Part shown: positions 55,794 to 64,000 of the stretch, one piece after another | How the letters are laid out: the number at the start of each line of letters is the position of its first letter | Numbering within the stretch: position 1 is the stretch's first letter | Assembly: GCF_018252635.1 (NCBI RefSeq) | Contig: NZ_JAGTXM010000002.1 | Coordinates: forward strand, 248,001 to 312,000 | Length of the DNA stretch: 64,000 nucleotides | Direction: 5' to 3' | From: Citrobacter amalonaticus | GTDB lineage: Bacteria > Pseudomonadota > Gammaproteobacteria > Enterobacterales > Enterobacteriaceae | Notes under the pieces: model-generated | The model's input: the letters and a program-made list of their open reading frames with translations, nothing else | Told to the model about the DNA's origin: nothing | The model's database searches: none | Made by a program: the position numbers and the translations under genes

Positions 55794-56840
55794 ATGACAG
55801 CACCCTCCCAGGTTTTAAAGATCCGCCGCCCAGATGACTGGCACCTGCACCTTCGCGATGGCGAAATGTTAAAAACGGTCGTGCCGTACACCAGCGATGT
55901 TTATGCACGTGCAATTGTGATGCCCAACCTGGCGCCGCCGATCACCACGGTAGATGCGGCAATTGCCTATCGCCAGCGCATCCTTGATGCAGTCCCTGCC
56001 GGACATACCTTCACACCGCTGATGACCTGCTATTTAACGGACACGCTGGATCCCGCTGAACTGGAGCGCGGCTTTCGCGAAGGCGTATTCACCGCAGCCA
56101 AACTCTACCCGGCGAATGCCACCACCAACTCCAGCCACGGCGTCACCTCCATTGATGCGATCATGCCGGTACTTGAGCGCATGGAGAAACTCGGGATGCC
56201 GCTGCTGGTGCATGGCGAAGTCACCCACGCCGATATCGACATTTTTGATCGTGAAGCGCGCTTTATTGAGACGGTGATGGAGCCTCTGCGCCAGCGTTTG
56301 CCTGCGCTGAAAGTGGTTTTCGAACATATCACCACGAAAGATGCGGCGGAGTATGTCCGTGACGGCAATGAATTACTGGCCGCGACGATTACGCCGCAGC
56401 ACCTGATGTTTAACCGTAATCACATGCTGGTTGGCGGTATTCGTCCGCACCTTTACTGCCTGCCAATTCTGAAACGCAATGTCCACCAGCAAGCCCTACG
56501 TGAACTGGTTGCCAGCGGCTTTGAGCGTGCCTTCCTCGGTACCGATTCAGCCCCACACGCCCGTCATCGTAAGGAATCGAGCTGTGGCTGTGCGGGTTGT
56601 TTTAACGCGCCAACCGCGCTGGCAAGTTATGCCGCCGTGTTCGAAGAGATGAATGCGCTGGCGCATTTTGAAGCGTTTTGTTCACTGAACGGTCCACGTT
56701 TCTACGGCCTGCCGGTCAATGACACTTTCGTTGAACTGGTACGGGCAGATCAGCAGGTACCGGAGAGCATCGCACTGACCGATGATACGCTGGTGCCGTT
56801 CCTTGGGGGCGAAACGGTGCGCTGGACGATTAAAAAGTAA
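55794..56840 (+). CDS. pyrC: Dihydroorotase PyrC
   Basis: Cyclises carbamoyl-aspartate to dihydroorotate in pyrimidine synthesis. 348 residues; metal ligands H17 and H19 in WHLHLRD, bridging carbamylated Lys in [16 protein letters not shown], metal ligands in LLVHGEVTH and FEHITT, and Asp in [11 protein letters not shown] at 55794 gives the family length; an upstream start would ignore the leader hairpin. Confidence 0.97.
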   Translation: MTAPSQVLKIRRPDDWHLHLRDGEMLKTVVPYTSDVYARAIVMPNLAPPITTVDAAIAYRQRILDAVPAGHTFTPLMTCYLTDTLDPAELERGFREGVFTAAKLYPANATTNSSHGVTSIDAIMPVLERMEKLGMPLLVHGEVTHADIDIFDREARFIETVMEPLRQRLPALKVVFEHITTKDAAEYVRDGNELLAATITPQHLMFNRNHMLVGGIRPHLYCLPILKRNVHQQALRELVASGFERAFLGTDSAPHARHRKESSCGCAGCFNAPTALASYAAVFEEMNALAHFEAFCSLNGPRFYGLPVNDTFVELVRADQQVPESIALTDDTLVPFLGGETVRWTIKK

Positions 56841-56878
56841 AAAAATTGATGCCGCCTGTTGTAACCTGCCCAGGATAA

Positions 56879-56894
56879 CTGTATAAATAAACAG
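56879..56894. promoter_or_regulatory. LexA box upstream of dinI
   Basis: CTGTATAAATAAACAG fits CTGT-N8-ACAG and lies 22 bp before the dinI start. Confidence 0.92.
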
Positions 56895-56915
56895 TATATT
56901 CAACAGGGGGCCATT

Positions 56916-57161
56916 ATGCGTATTGAAGTCACCATTGCTAAAACTTCACCTTTGCCTGCCGGTGCCATTGACGCTCTGGCAGGTGAACTCTCCCGCCGTA
57001 TTACTCACTACTTTCCCGATAACGACGGTAACGTGACCGTTCGTTATGCCGCAGCGAATAATTTGTCCGTGATTGGCGCATCGAAAGAAGATAAAGAACG
57101 GATCAGCGAAATTCTCCAGGAAACCTGGGAAAGCGCTGACGACTGGTTCATCAAAGAATAA
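56916..57161 (+). CDS. dinI: DNA-damage-inducible protein DinI
   Basis: 81-residue modulator of RecA that stabilises filaments and limits UmuD cleavage. The C-terminal acidic helix (EDKERISEILQETWESADDW) mimics DNA. ATG follows CAGGGGG. Direct LexA control is supported by the box upstream. Confidence 0.97.
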   Translation: MRIEVTIAKTSPLPAGAIDALAGELSRRITHYFPDNDGNVTVRYAAANNLSVIGASKEDKERISEILQETWESADDWFIKE

Positions 57162-57185
57162 AAATGCTATGCCGTAGTCTCTTTT

Positions 57186-57207
57186 GCCGGGTCGCCCCGG
57201 CTTTTTT
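57186..57207 (+). terminator. Terminator of dinI
   Basis: GCCGGG (57186-57191), loop TCGC, CCCGGC (57196-57201) and six Ts. Confidence 0.92.
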
Positions 57208-57495
57208 CTGTCATCTTTAAAGCCAATCTCTTTGCGGCGTCATTTAATAAATCCTCTGACCTTAAGAATTGATTATATTTTCACCGGTCACTCAAAATAA
57301 TTGCACAACATACTTAAAAATAGTGAACAAGATGGTGATTAATTACTCACAAATTCTTAATTTGCAGAAAATTATGCTTCCCCCTCTTTAAAATCTCAGT
57401 GAATACCCTTATTTATTGATATACTGAAGTTGCTTCAGATAAAAACGCATTGAACCTCGAAAACCGTTGTCTTGTAACACGAATTAGGGGGCATG
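57208..57495. promoter_or_regulatory. AT-rich region upstream of bssS
   Basis: About 290 bp without a gene and markedly A/T rich. It must hold the bssS promoter. I see no clear known operator or repeat. Confidence 0.5.
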
Positions 57496-57750
57496 ATGGA
57501 AAAGAATAATGAAGTCATTCAGACTCATCCGCTTGTGGGATGGGACATCAGCACCGTAGATAGTTATGACGCGCTGATGCTGCGTTTGCACTACCAGACT
57601 CCAAATCGTCCCGAACCCGATGGTACAGAAGTCGGTCAAACGCTCTGGTTAACCACCGATGTTGCCAGACAATTTATTTCGATATTAGAAGCCGGCATCG
57701 CCAAAATCGAATCCGGCGATTACCAGGTAAACGAGTACCGTCGGCATTAA
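57496..57750 (+). CDS. bssS: Biofilm regulator BssS
   Basis: 84-residue cytoplasmic protein affecting biofilm formation and indole/AI-2 responses in E. coli; its mechanism is unknown. Sequence is almost identical to E. coli from MEKNNEVIQTHPLVGWD to NEYRRH. ATG at 57496 is favoured over 57493 because AGGGGG is only one base before the earlier codon. Confidence 0.96.
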   Translation: MEKNNEVIQTHPLVGWDISTVDSYDALMLRLHYQTPNRPEPDGTEVGQTLWLTTDVARQFISILEAGIAKIESGDYQVNEYRRH

Positions 57751-57770
57751 CGAGACGGTCATTCTCACTT

Positions 57771-57796
57771 AAAAAGGCACCTATGGGGTGCCTTTG
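57771..57796 (+). terminator. Terminator of bssS
   Basis: AAAGGCACC (57773-57781) and GGTGCCTTT (57787-57795) with 5-base loop. Confidence 0.85.
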
Positions 57797-57865
57797 CTAT
57801 TTCTGGGTTGTATTACGCATTTCACTTATTTACTCTGCATCAAACGCGACAGCAAAGAGAAACCA

Positions 57866-58984
57866 ATGAAATACGACTTAATCATTATAGGCAGCGGGTC
57901 CGTTGGGGCAGCCGCAGGTTATTATGCCACTCGCGCCGGGTTAAACGTTCTGATGATCGACGCACATATGCCGCCGCATCAACAGGGTAGTCATCACGGT
58001 GATACCCGGTTGATCCGCCACGCGTATGGCGAAGGTGAAAAATACGTTCCGCTGGTGCTGCGCGCGCAGGCGCTGTGGGACGAACTCTCCACCCAAAATG
58101 AAGAGCCGATTTTTGTACGATCCGGCGTCCTCAATCTTGGCCCCGCCGATTCCCCCTTTCTGGCAAACGTCGCGCACAGCGCAAAACAGTGGCAACTGAA
58201 CGTTGAGCATCTGGATGCCGCCGCCATCATGGCGCGCTGGCCTGAAATCCGCGTTCCCGCAGATTACACAGGCCTTTTCGAAGCAGATTCCGGTTTTTTG
58301 CGCAGTGAACTGGCGATAAAAACCTGGATCCGTCTGGCAGAAGAAGCCGGATGCGCCCAGCTCTTTAACTGCCCGGTCACAGCCATTCACCATGATGATG
58401 GCGGGGTCACCGTGGAAACCGCTGACGGCGAATACAGTGCGAAAAAAGCGCTGGTGAGCGCCGGAACCTGGGTTCAGGCGTTGCTCCCCGAACTCCCCAT
58501 CCAGCCGGTACGGAAAGTGTTTGCCTGGTACCAGGCAGATGGCCGCTATAGTATCAAGAATAAATTCCCTGCTTTCACCGGCGAACTGCCCAATGGCGAT
58601 CAGTATTACGGCTTCCCGGCGGAGAATGACGAGCTGAAGATCGGTAAGCACAACGGCGGACAACTTATCCAGGCCGAAGCTGAACGCCAACCGTTTGCCA
58701 GTATCGCCAGCGATGGGTCTGAAGCATTCCCGTTCCTGCGTAATGTCCTTCCCGGGATCGGCTGCTGTCTGCACGGTGCGGCCTGCACCTATGATAACTC
58801 GCCGGATGAAGATTTTATCATCGACACACTGCCTGGTCATGACAACACGCTGATCGTGACCGGACTAAGTGGTCACGGCTTTAAGTTTGCCTCGGTATTG
58901 GGTGAAATTGCCGCTGACTTTGCCCAGGAAAAGCCAGCCGCATTTGACCTTACGCCATTCAGGCTCTCCCGATTTACGGCATAA
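57866..58984 (+). CDS. solA: N-methyltryptophan oxidase SolA
   Basis: Flavoenzyme of the monomeric sarcosine oxidase family that oxidatively demethylates N-methyl-L-tryptophan. 372 residues: FAD-binding [16 protein letters not shown] at the N-terminus, [15 protein letters not shown] active-site loop, and the Cys of [12 protein letters not shown] that binds FAD covalently (about residue 308). ATG at 57866 gives the family length; 26 upstream codons lie over the bssS terminator. Confidence 0.95.
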   Translation: MKYDLIIIGSGSVGAAAGYYATRAGLNVLMIDAHMPPHQQGSHHGDTRLIRHAYGEGEKYVPLVLRAQALWDELSTQNEEPIFVRSGVLNLGPADSPFLANVAHSAKQWQLNVEHLDAAAIMARWPEIRVPADYTGLFEADSGFLRSELAIKTWIRLAEEAGCAQLFNCPVTAIHHDDGGVTVETADGEYSAKKALVSAGTWVQALLPELPIQPVRKVFAWYQADGRYSIKNKFPAFTGELPNGDQYYGFPAENDELKIGKHNGGQLIQAEAERQPFASIASDGSEAFPFLRNVLPGIGCCLHGAACTYDNSPDEDFIIDTLPGHDNTLIVTGLSGHGFKFASVLGEIAADFAQEKPAAFDLTPFRLSRFTA

Positions 58985-58993
58985 TGGTTAAAT

Positions 58994-59015
58994 GGCCTCG
59001 TAATGAGGCCTTTTT
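58994..59015 (+). terminator. Terminator of solA
   Basis: GGCCTC (58994-58999), loop, GAGGCC (59005-59010), five Ts. Confidence 0.88.
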
Positions 59016-59030
59016 AATGGTGATGAAAAT

Positions 59031-59144
59031 ATGCGTCGTCTTTTTCTTTGTCTGATCAACAATATTCGCGAGCATTTTATGCTCTACGTTATTTTGTGGT
59101 CGTTGCTGGCTATTCTTGATGTTATTTACATTCTGTTTTACTGA
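59031..59144 (+). CDS. yceO: Small membrane protein YceO
   Basis: 37-residue frame beginning MRRLFLCLINNIREHFMLY and ending VIYILFY, with one hydrophobic helix in the C-terminal half. It aligns from memory with E. coli YceO after that protein's first nine residues, which are missing here. A shorter start here may therefore be the true one. Weak ribosome-binding signal (GGTGATG). Position between solA and yceJ is conserved. Function unknown; YceO has been linked to acid resistance and biofilm screens. Confidence 0.7.
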   Translation: MRRLFLCLINNIREHFMLYVILWSLLAILDVIYILFY

Positions 59145-59152
59145 TCCCTGAC

Positions 59153-59180
59153 ACTGACAAATACTGACAAAAACTGAAAG
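59153..59180. repeat. Three 10-bp-phased ACTGACAA-type repeats
   Basis: ACTGACAA begins at 59153 and 59163, with ACTGAAAG at 59173, each one helical turn apart. It lies right after yceO and about 225 bp upstream of yceJ. Such phasing is typical of OmpR/PhoB-family sites, but the regulator is not identified. Confidence 0.6.
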
Positions 59181-59403
59181 TTATCTAATTATCGCCTTGT
59201 TTTTTTGATTAAGAAAACCACCTCATCCCCCTACAAGCAGTCACAAATCGGTCATTTATGACGAATCGATTGAATCAAAATTCATACTTCATACAAAATT
59301 ATTGAATCAGCGTTAAATATCGCTCTCGATGTTATTTTTTAGTTGCATTTATGTCTTTATCAGGCCATTTTCATTCAATCCTGAAATATGAAATGGAATT
59401 TTT

Positions 59404-59976
59404 ATGCAATTCTCTAATACCCCTCAACGGTATGGTTTTATTTCCGCCATGCTTCACTGGCTAACCGCTTTGGTGGTTTACGGTATGTTTGCGCTTGGTC
59501 TCTGGATGGTGACGTTGAGCTATTACGACAGCTGGTATCACCAGGGACCGGAATTGCACAAAAGCATCGGGATCCTGCTGATGATGGGTCTGGTTGTGCG
59601 GGTCGTCTGGCGTCTGCTCTCGCCACCACCAAAGGCATTGAAAAGTTATTCGGCCCTGACCCGCGCTGGCGCAGCGCTGGGCCACCTCGCCCTATACCTG
59701 CTGTTGTTTAGCATTGTCATCAGCGGTTACTTGATCTCGACGGCGGACGGTAAACCGATCAGCGTTTTCGGCTGGTTTGATGTCCCGGCGACTTTCGCTG
59801 ATGCGGGTGTTCAGGCCGATCTCGCCGGAAGCGTACACCTGTGGCTGGCCTGGATCGTCGTTATTCTTTCCATTCTGCATGGCCTGATGGCCTTTAAACA
59901 CCACTTTATCGATAAAGACGACACCCTGAATCGCATGTTGGGTAAGCCGTCATCTGACTATGGAGCTCAAAAATGA
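59404..59976 (+). CDS. yceJ: Cytochrome b561 homologue YceJ
   Basis: 190-residue inner-membrane di-heme protein of the cytochrome b561 (YodB/CybB) family. Four hydrophobic segments and histidines in [27 protein letters not shown] and [11 protein letters not shown] are the heme-ligand candidates. It overlaps yceI by 4 bp, so the two are translated together, probably as an electron-carrier and lipid-binding pair at the cell envelope. Confidence 0.94.
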   Translation: MQFSNTPQRYGFISAMLHWLTALVVYGMFALGLWMVTLSYYDSWYHQGPELHKSIGILLMMGLVVRVVWRLLSPPPKALKSYSALTRAGAALGHLALYLLLFSIVISGYLISTADGKPISVFGWFDVPATFADAGVQADLAGSVHLWLAWIVVILSILHGLMAFKHHFIDKDDTLNRMLGKPSSDYGAQK

Positions 59977-60548
59977 AAAAAAGCCTGCTGGGTTTAACTC
60001 TCGCCTCTCTGCTGTTCACCACCGGCTCCGCCGTTGCGGCGGATTATAAAATCGACAAAGAAGGACAACATGCCTTTGTTAATTTCCGCATTCAGCACCT
60101 GGGGTATAGCTGGTTGTACGGCACGTTCAAAGACTTCGACGGCACCTTTACCTTTGATGAGAAGGATCCCGCCGCCGACAAAGTGAACGTGACGATCAAC
60201 ACCAACAGCGTGGATACCAACCACGCCGAGCGTGACAAGCACCTGCGCAGCGCTGATTTCCTGAATGTGGCGAAATTCCCACAGGCGACCTTCACCTCCA
60301 CCAGCGTGAAGAAAGACGGTGACGAACTGGACATCACCGGGAATCTGACGCTAAACGGCGTAACAAAGCCGGTGACGCTGGAAGCGAAGATGATTGGTCA
60401 GGGTGACGATCCGTGGGGCGGTAAACGTGCAGGTTTCGAAGCCGAAGGCAAAATCAAGCTGAAGGATTTCAACATCACCACCGATCTCGGTCCTGCCTCG
60501 CAGGAAGTAGATTTGATTATCTCGGTGGAAGGCGTGCAGCAGAAGTAA
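59973..60548 (+). CDS. yceI: Periplasmic lipocalin-like protein YceI
   Basis: 191-residue YceI-family protein with signal peptide ending AVAA and a beta-barrel that binds isoprenoid quinone-like lipids in family structures. Conserved [19 protein letters not shown] and VSVEGVQQK-like end are seen. In E. coli it is induced by high pH. Start overlaps yceJ stop (ATGA). Confidence 0.95.
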   Translation: MKKSLLGLTLASLLFTTGSAVAADYKIDKEGQHAFVNFRIQHLGYSWLYGTFKDFDGTFTFDEKDPAADKVNVTINTNSVDTNHAERDKHLRSADFLNVAKFPQATFTSTSVKKDGDELDITGNLTLNGVTKPVTLEAKMIGQGDDPWGGKRAGFEAEGKIKLKDFNITTDLGPASQEVDLIISVEGVQQK

Positions 60549-60560
60549 TAAAGACATACT

Positions 60561-60592
60561 GCCGGATGGCGGTGTTGTCACCGTCATCCGAC
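60561..60592. repeat. Single REP unit between yceI and trhO
   Basis: GCCGGATGGCGGTG...CACCGTCATCCGAC forms an imperfect REP stem between convergent genes. Confidence 0.75.
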
Positions 60593-60599
60593 AACGCGA

Positions 60600-61652
60600 T
60601 CACTCGGCGGGATCCGGGATCCCCAGTTTCGTATTCAGTCGTCCACGCGACTTATTGAAGATTTTATTGCCGTTCTCACGCCCTGCACGCAGGCGACGTT
60701 GTTCTTCTTCCGGTAACGCACTCTCTTCGCAGCAGATCTCGCTACAGCAGCCGTTGTACTTTTGCGCACATGCCGGGCACTGAATAAACAGCAAATGGCA
60801 GCCGTCATTTTTGCAGTTGGTGTGGCTGTCACACGGCGCGCCGCACTGATGACAATGCGCAATCACCTCATCCGAAATGCGCTCGCCCATGCGCTCATCA
60901 AACACAAAATTTTTGCCGATGAAACGCACCGGTAACCCCTGCTCGCGGGCCTTGCGCGCATATTCAATGATACCGCCTTCAATGTGCCACACTTTACTGA
61001 AGCCATTGTGCTTCATCCACGCGCTGGCTTTTTCGCAGCGAATACCGCCGGTGCAGTACATCACGATTTTTTTATCTTTGTGTTCCTGCATCATCTCGAC
61101 CGCTTTGGGTAACTGCTCGCGGAACGTGTCGGCCGGAATTTCCAGCGCGTTCTCAAAATGGCCCACTTCGTACTCGTAATGGTTACGCATATCGATGAAC
61201 AGCGCATCCGGGTCATCAAGCATCGCGTTTACTTCAGCGGCCTTCAGATAATCACCGACATTGCTGGCATCAAAGTTCGGATCCTCAATACCATCCGCCA
61301 CAATCCGCTCGCGAACCTTCATCCGCAATACCCAGAAGGATTTGCCATCATCTTCTAGCGCAATATTCAGACGCACACCGTCAAGCGCCGGATCAAAGGC
61401 GTACAGTTGCTGGCGGAACGCATCAACCTGGCTTTGCGGCACGCTGATTTGGGCGTTAATACCTTCATGAGCCAAATAGATTCGACCAAAAACATTCAGC
61501 GCTGTTAACTTTTGATACAACGCATCGCGTGTAGCCTGCGGGTCTGTGATGGTAAAATATTTGTAGAATGAAATGGTCGTGCGCGGCTCAGTTTCAGCCA
61601 ACATCCGGGCTTTGAGGGCATCATTAGAAATACGGTTATGTAACACTGGCAT
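60600..61652 (-). CDS. trhO: tRNA uridine(34) hydroxylase TrhO (YceA)
   Basis: Rhodanese-family enzyme that hydroxylates U34 of tRNAs using oxygen, parallel to the TrhP pathway. 350 residues with catalytic C200 in [13 protein letters not shown] and a C-terminal Cys-rich Zn region ([29 protein letters not shown]). ATG at 61652 gives the E. coli length; a further ATG at 61727 would add 25 residues ([10 protein letters not shown]...), lacks a ribosome-binding site and may be spacer. Confidence 0.93.
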   Translation of the reverse strand: MPVLHNRISNDALKARMLAETEPRTTISFYKYFTITDPQATRDALYQKLTALNVFGRIYLAHEGINAQISVPQSQVDAFRQQLYAFDPALDGVRLNIALEDDGKSFWVLRMKVRERIVADGIEDPNFDASNVGDYLKAAEVNAMLDDPDALFIDMRNHYEYEVGHFENALEIPADTFREQLPKAVEMMQEHKDKKIVMYCTGGIRCEKASAWMKHNGFSKVWHIEGGIIEYARKAREQGLPVRFIGKNFVFDERMGERISDEVIAHCHQCGAPCDSHTNCKNDGCHLLFIQCPACAQKYNGCCSEICCEESALPEEEQRRLRAGRENGNKIFNKSRGRLNTKLGIPDPAE

Positions 61653-61877
61653 GGTGTACGGGTCCTGCAACAGGTGAAAATCAGAATCGGCGGCATCATA
61701 TAGCAATCTGTGCCAATTTACATCCATACATTTTGCGCTACATTTGCTTCTTCAAACTAAAAATTTAACAACATTTGCTGCATTTATCGCCATCCCGGAG
61801 CCGCAAATTTTTTCTGCCGACGAAAAAATGCAACAATACAGAGAATTGCCCGTTTTAAGGTATACAACAGGAAAGAC

Positions 61878-62798
61878 ATGACGAATTTACCTCAGTTCTC
61901 GGCAGCATTACTGCATCCACGGTATTGGTTAACCTGGCTCGGTATTGGCGCACTTTGGTTGGTCGTGCAGTTGCCCTATCCGATACTCTATCGTCTTGGT
62001 CGTATTATGGGTCACCTGGCGCGTCATCTGATGAAGCGGCGGACGAAAATCGCGTATCGTAACCTCGAGCTCTGTTTCCCTGACATGAGTGAGCACGACC
62101 GGCATGCAATGGTGGTCAAAAATTTTGAATCTGTCGGTATGGGTCTGCTGGAAACCGGAATGGCCTGGTTCTGGCCCGATCGTCGTATCGCCCGCTGGAC
62201 GGAAGTGATCGGTATGGAGCATATTCGTGACGTTCAGGCTCAGCAGCGCGGTATTTTGCTGGTAGGGTTGCACTTTTTAACCCTTGAACTCGGCGCGCGC
62301 CAGTTCGGTTTGCAGGAGCCCGGCATCGGCGTTTATCGTCCGAATGATAATCCCTTACTCGACTGGCTCCAGACCTGGGGACGTATGCGCTCCAATAAAT
62401 CCATGCTCGATCGCAAAGATCTGAAAGGGATGATTAAGGCACTGAAAAAAGGCGAAGTGGTCTGGTATGCGCCAGACCACGATTATGGTCCGCGCGCCAG
62501 CGTGTTCGTCCCGCTTTTTGCCGTTGAACAGGCCGCCACCACCTCCGGCACCTGGATGTTGGCGCGAATGTCCAATGCCTGCCTGGTGCCGTTTGTACCG
62601 CGTCGCAAGCCCGACGGCAAAGGCTATCAGCTGATTATGTTACCGCCAGAATGCTCACCACCGCTGGATAACGCCGAGACCACCGCCGCCTGGATGAACA
62701 AGATCGTTGAGAAGTGCATCATGATGGCGCCGGAGCAGTACATGTGGCTGCATCGCCGCTTCAAAACGCGTCCTGCCGGAGTACCTTCCCGCTATTAA
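61878..62798 (+). CDS. lpxL: Lipid A lauroyl acyltransferase LpxL (HtrB)
   Basis: Adds laurate to Kdo2-lipid IVA at the inner membrane. 306 residues with one N-terminal membrane helix (about 17-37) and the HX4E catalytic motif H132-FLTL-E137. The segment [17 protein letters not shown] is typical of late acyltransferases. It is divergent from trhO and ends in a strong terminator. Confidence 0.96.
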   Translation: MTNLPQFSAALLHPRYWLTWLGIGALWLVVQLPYPILYRLGRIMGHLARHLMKRRTKIAYRNLELCFPDMSEHDRHAMVVKNFESVGMGLLETGMAWFWPDRRIARWTEVIGMEHIRDVQAQQRGILLVGLHFLTLELGARQFGLQEPGIGVYRPNDNPLLDWLQTWGRMRSNKSMLDRKDLKGMIKALKKGEVVWYAPDHDYGPRASVFVPLFAVEQAATTSGTWMLARMSNACLVPFVPRRKPDGKGYQLIMLPPECSPPLDNAETTAAWMNKIVEKCIMMAPEQYMWLHRRFKTRPAGVPSRY

Positions 62799-62805
62799 AT
62801 TCCAC

Positions 62806-62831
62806 AAAGCAGTCCATCCGGACTGCTTTTT
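62806..62831 (+). terminator. Terminator of lpxL
   Basis: AAAGCAGTCC (62806-62815), loop ATCC, GGACTGCTTT (62820-62829) and Ts. Confidence 0.92.
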
Positions 62832-62955
62832 CACCACTTTTAGCGATAAAAGCTCCCCACATTGCGACCCTCAGCATCCAGGCGCATAATGAATATGCTT
62901 AATTTATATTCGTTTTTGCCCGATCGCGCCAACGGCGGATCACACGCGGATCGCT

Positions 62956-64000
62956 ATGTCACCCTCTGATACCCCCATAAACTGGAAGCGTAATCTTACT
63001 GTCGCCTGGCTCGGCTGTTTCTTAACCGGTGCCGCATTCAGCCTGGTGATGCCATTTCTACCACTTTATGTCGAACAACTCGGCGTAACTGGCCACAGTG
63101 CGCTCAACATGTGGTCCGGATTGGTGTTTAGTATTACGTTTCTCTTTTCCGCCATCGCCTCTCCCTTCTGGGGCGGACTCGCCGACCGTAAAGGCAGAAA
63201 GATTATGCTGCTGCGCTCCGCGCTGGGGATGGCGGTTGTAATGCTGCTAATGGGACTTGCGCAAAATATCTGGCAGTTTCTGGTGTTGCGTGCGCTGCTC
63301 GGGTTACTGGGCGGATTTATTCCCAATGCCAACGCGCTGATCGCCACCCAGGTACCACGGAATAAAAGCGGCTGGGCACTGGGGACACTGTCGACCGGGG
63401 GCGTCAGCGGCGCATTGCTGGGTCCGCTGGCTGGCGGTTTGCTTGCCGATCAATACGGCTTGCGCCCGGTATTTTTTATCACTGCCAGTGTGCTGCTGGT
63501 CTGCTTCTTATTGACACTGTTTTTTATTCGCGAGCAGTTTCAACCCGTTAGCAAGAAAGAGATGCTGCATATGCGTGAGGTGGTTACCTCACTGAAAAAC
63601 CCGAAACTGGTACTGAGTCTGTTCGTCACCACGCTAATTATTCAGGTTGCGACCGGCTCCATTGCGCCGATTCTGACTCTCTATGTGCGAGAACTGGCGG
63701 GTAACGTCAGCAATATTGCGTTTATCAGCGGGATGATCGCCTCTGTACCCGGCGTCGCGGCGTTACTCAGCGCGCCGAGACTCGGCAAACTGGGGGACCG
63801 TATCGGGCCAGAGAAAATCCTCATCGTTGCGCTGATTCTTTCTGTTTTACTGCTGATCCCGATGTCCTTTGTTCAGAGCCCCTGGCAACTGGCGGTACTG
63901 CGTTTCTTACTCGGCGCTGCCGACGGCGCGCTGCTGCCTGCGGTACAGACGCTACTGGTCTATAACTCCACCAACCAAATCGCCGGGCGCATCTTCAGCT
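62956..64000 (+). CDS. mdtG: MFS multidrug efflux transporter MdtG (3' end outside window)
   Basis: The first 348 codons of a DHA1-family pump beginning [20 protein letters not shown]. The motif A loop is [15 protein letters not shown] (about residues 74-88), the antiporter motif [19 protein letters not shown] follows, and a mid-protein copy of the fold begins near residue 210. E. coli MdtG confers fosfomycin and deoxycholate tolerance when overexpressed and belongs to the MarA/SoxS/Rob regulon; I did not find a convincing mar box in the 124-bp upstream spacer. The frame is open to the end of the window. Confidence 0.95.
   Translation, partial: MSPSDTPINWKRNLTVAWLGCFLTGAAFSLVMPFLPLYVEQLGVTGHSALNMWSGLVFSITFLFSAIASPFWGGLADRKGRKIMLLRSALGMAVVMLLMGLAQNIWQFLVLRALLGLLGGFIPNANALIATQVPRNKSGWALGTLSTGGVSGALLGPLAGGLLADQYGLRPVFFITASVLLVCFLLTLFFIREQFQPVSKKEMLHMREVVTSLKNPKLVLSLFVTTLIIQVATGSIAPILTLYVRELAGNVSNIAFISGMIASVPGVAALLSAPRLGKLGDRIGPEKILIVALILSVLLLIPMSFVQSPWQLAVLRFLLGAADGALLPAVQTLLVYNSTNQIAGRIFS

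Overview
The window is chromosomal DNA of an enterobacterium. Gene content, order and near-identical protein lengths follow the Escherichia/Salmonella/Citrobacter backbone from mfd to mdtG, in inverted orientation relative to the usual E. coli map. Many proteins differ from my memory of E. coli by several per cent. A chromosomal iutA-type receptor and a LysR/MFS pair are inserted, so a Citrobacter-like genus is my best guess (inference; species not determined). No tRNA, rRNA, prophage, insertion sequence or CRISPR array was seen.

Layout. 1-4.5 kb: 3' part of mfd, a REP/BIME element, and ldtC. 4.5-8.1 kb: bhsA and comR, divergent around a palindrome-rich spacer, then an iutA-like TonB-dependent receptor behind a strong Fur box. 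8.1-14.2 kb (minus): ycfJ, ndh (TTG start, FNR box) and the hinT-ycfL-lpoB-thiK-nagZ-ycfP cluster. 14.2-18.3 kb: fhuE (plus) and ptsG (minus), the latter with Mlc-like and SgrS-pairing sequences. 18.5-29.3 kb (minus): yceD-rpmF-plsX-fabH-fabD-fabG-acpP-fabF-pabC-mltG-tmk-holB-ycfH, the fatty-acid and phospholipid cluster running into cell-wall and replication genes. 29.5-35 kb: yceF, rluC, the long rne leader and rne. 35-37.3 kb: a divergent LysR regulator / MFS exporter pair that E. coli lacks between rne and flgL. 37.3-48.9 kb: flgBCDEFGHIJKL (minus) and flgAMN (plus), with FlhDC and sigma-28 signals. 48.9-54.3 kb: murJ, yceM, yceH, rimJ, mdtH. 54.3-64 kb: grxB, yceB, pyrC, dinI, bssS, solA, yceO, yceJ, yceI, trhO, lpxL and the 5' part of mdtG.

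Functional themes are envelope and peptidoglycan work (ldtC, lpoB, nagZ, mltG, murJ, lpxL), fatty-acid synthesis, ferric-hydroxamate uptake (iutA, fhuE), flagellar rod/hook assembly, RNA processing (rne, rluC) and drug efflux (mdtH, mdtG, the extra MFS pump). Several essential genes use TTG or GTG starts (ndh, plsX, nagZ, probably lpoB), resolved here from ribosome-binding sites and family length.

Most of the window is ordinary core genome. The parts I consider least described are the LysR/MFS insertion with its 15-bp palindrome, the orphan Fur-controlled iutA, the palindromic sites between bhsA and comR, a 10-bp-phased repeat upstream of yceJ, and the lengthened repeat tract in the RNase E tail. 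I found no clear new multi-gene system. All comparisons to E. coli or Salmonella are from memory of those families; no search was run.
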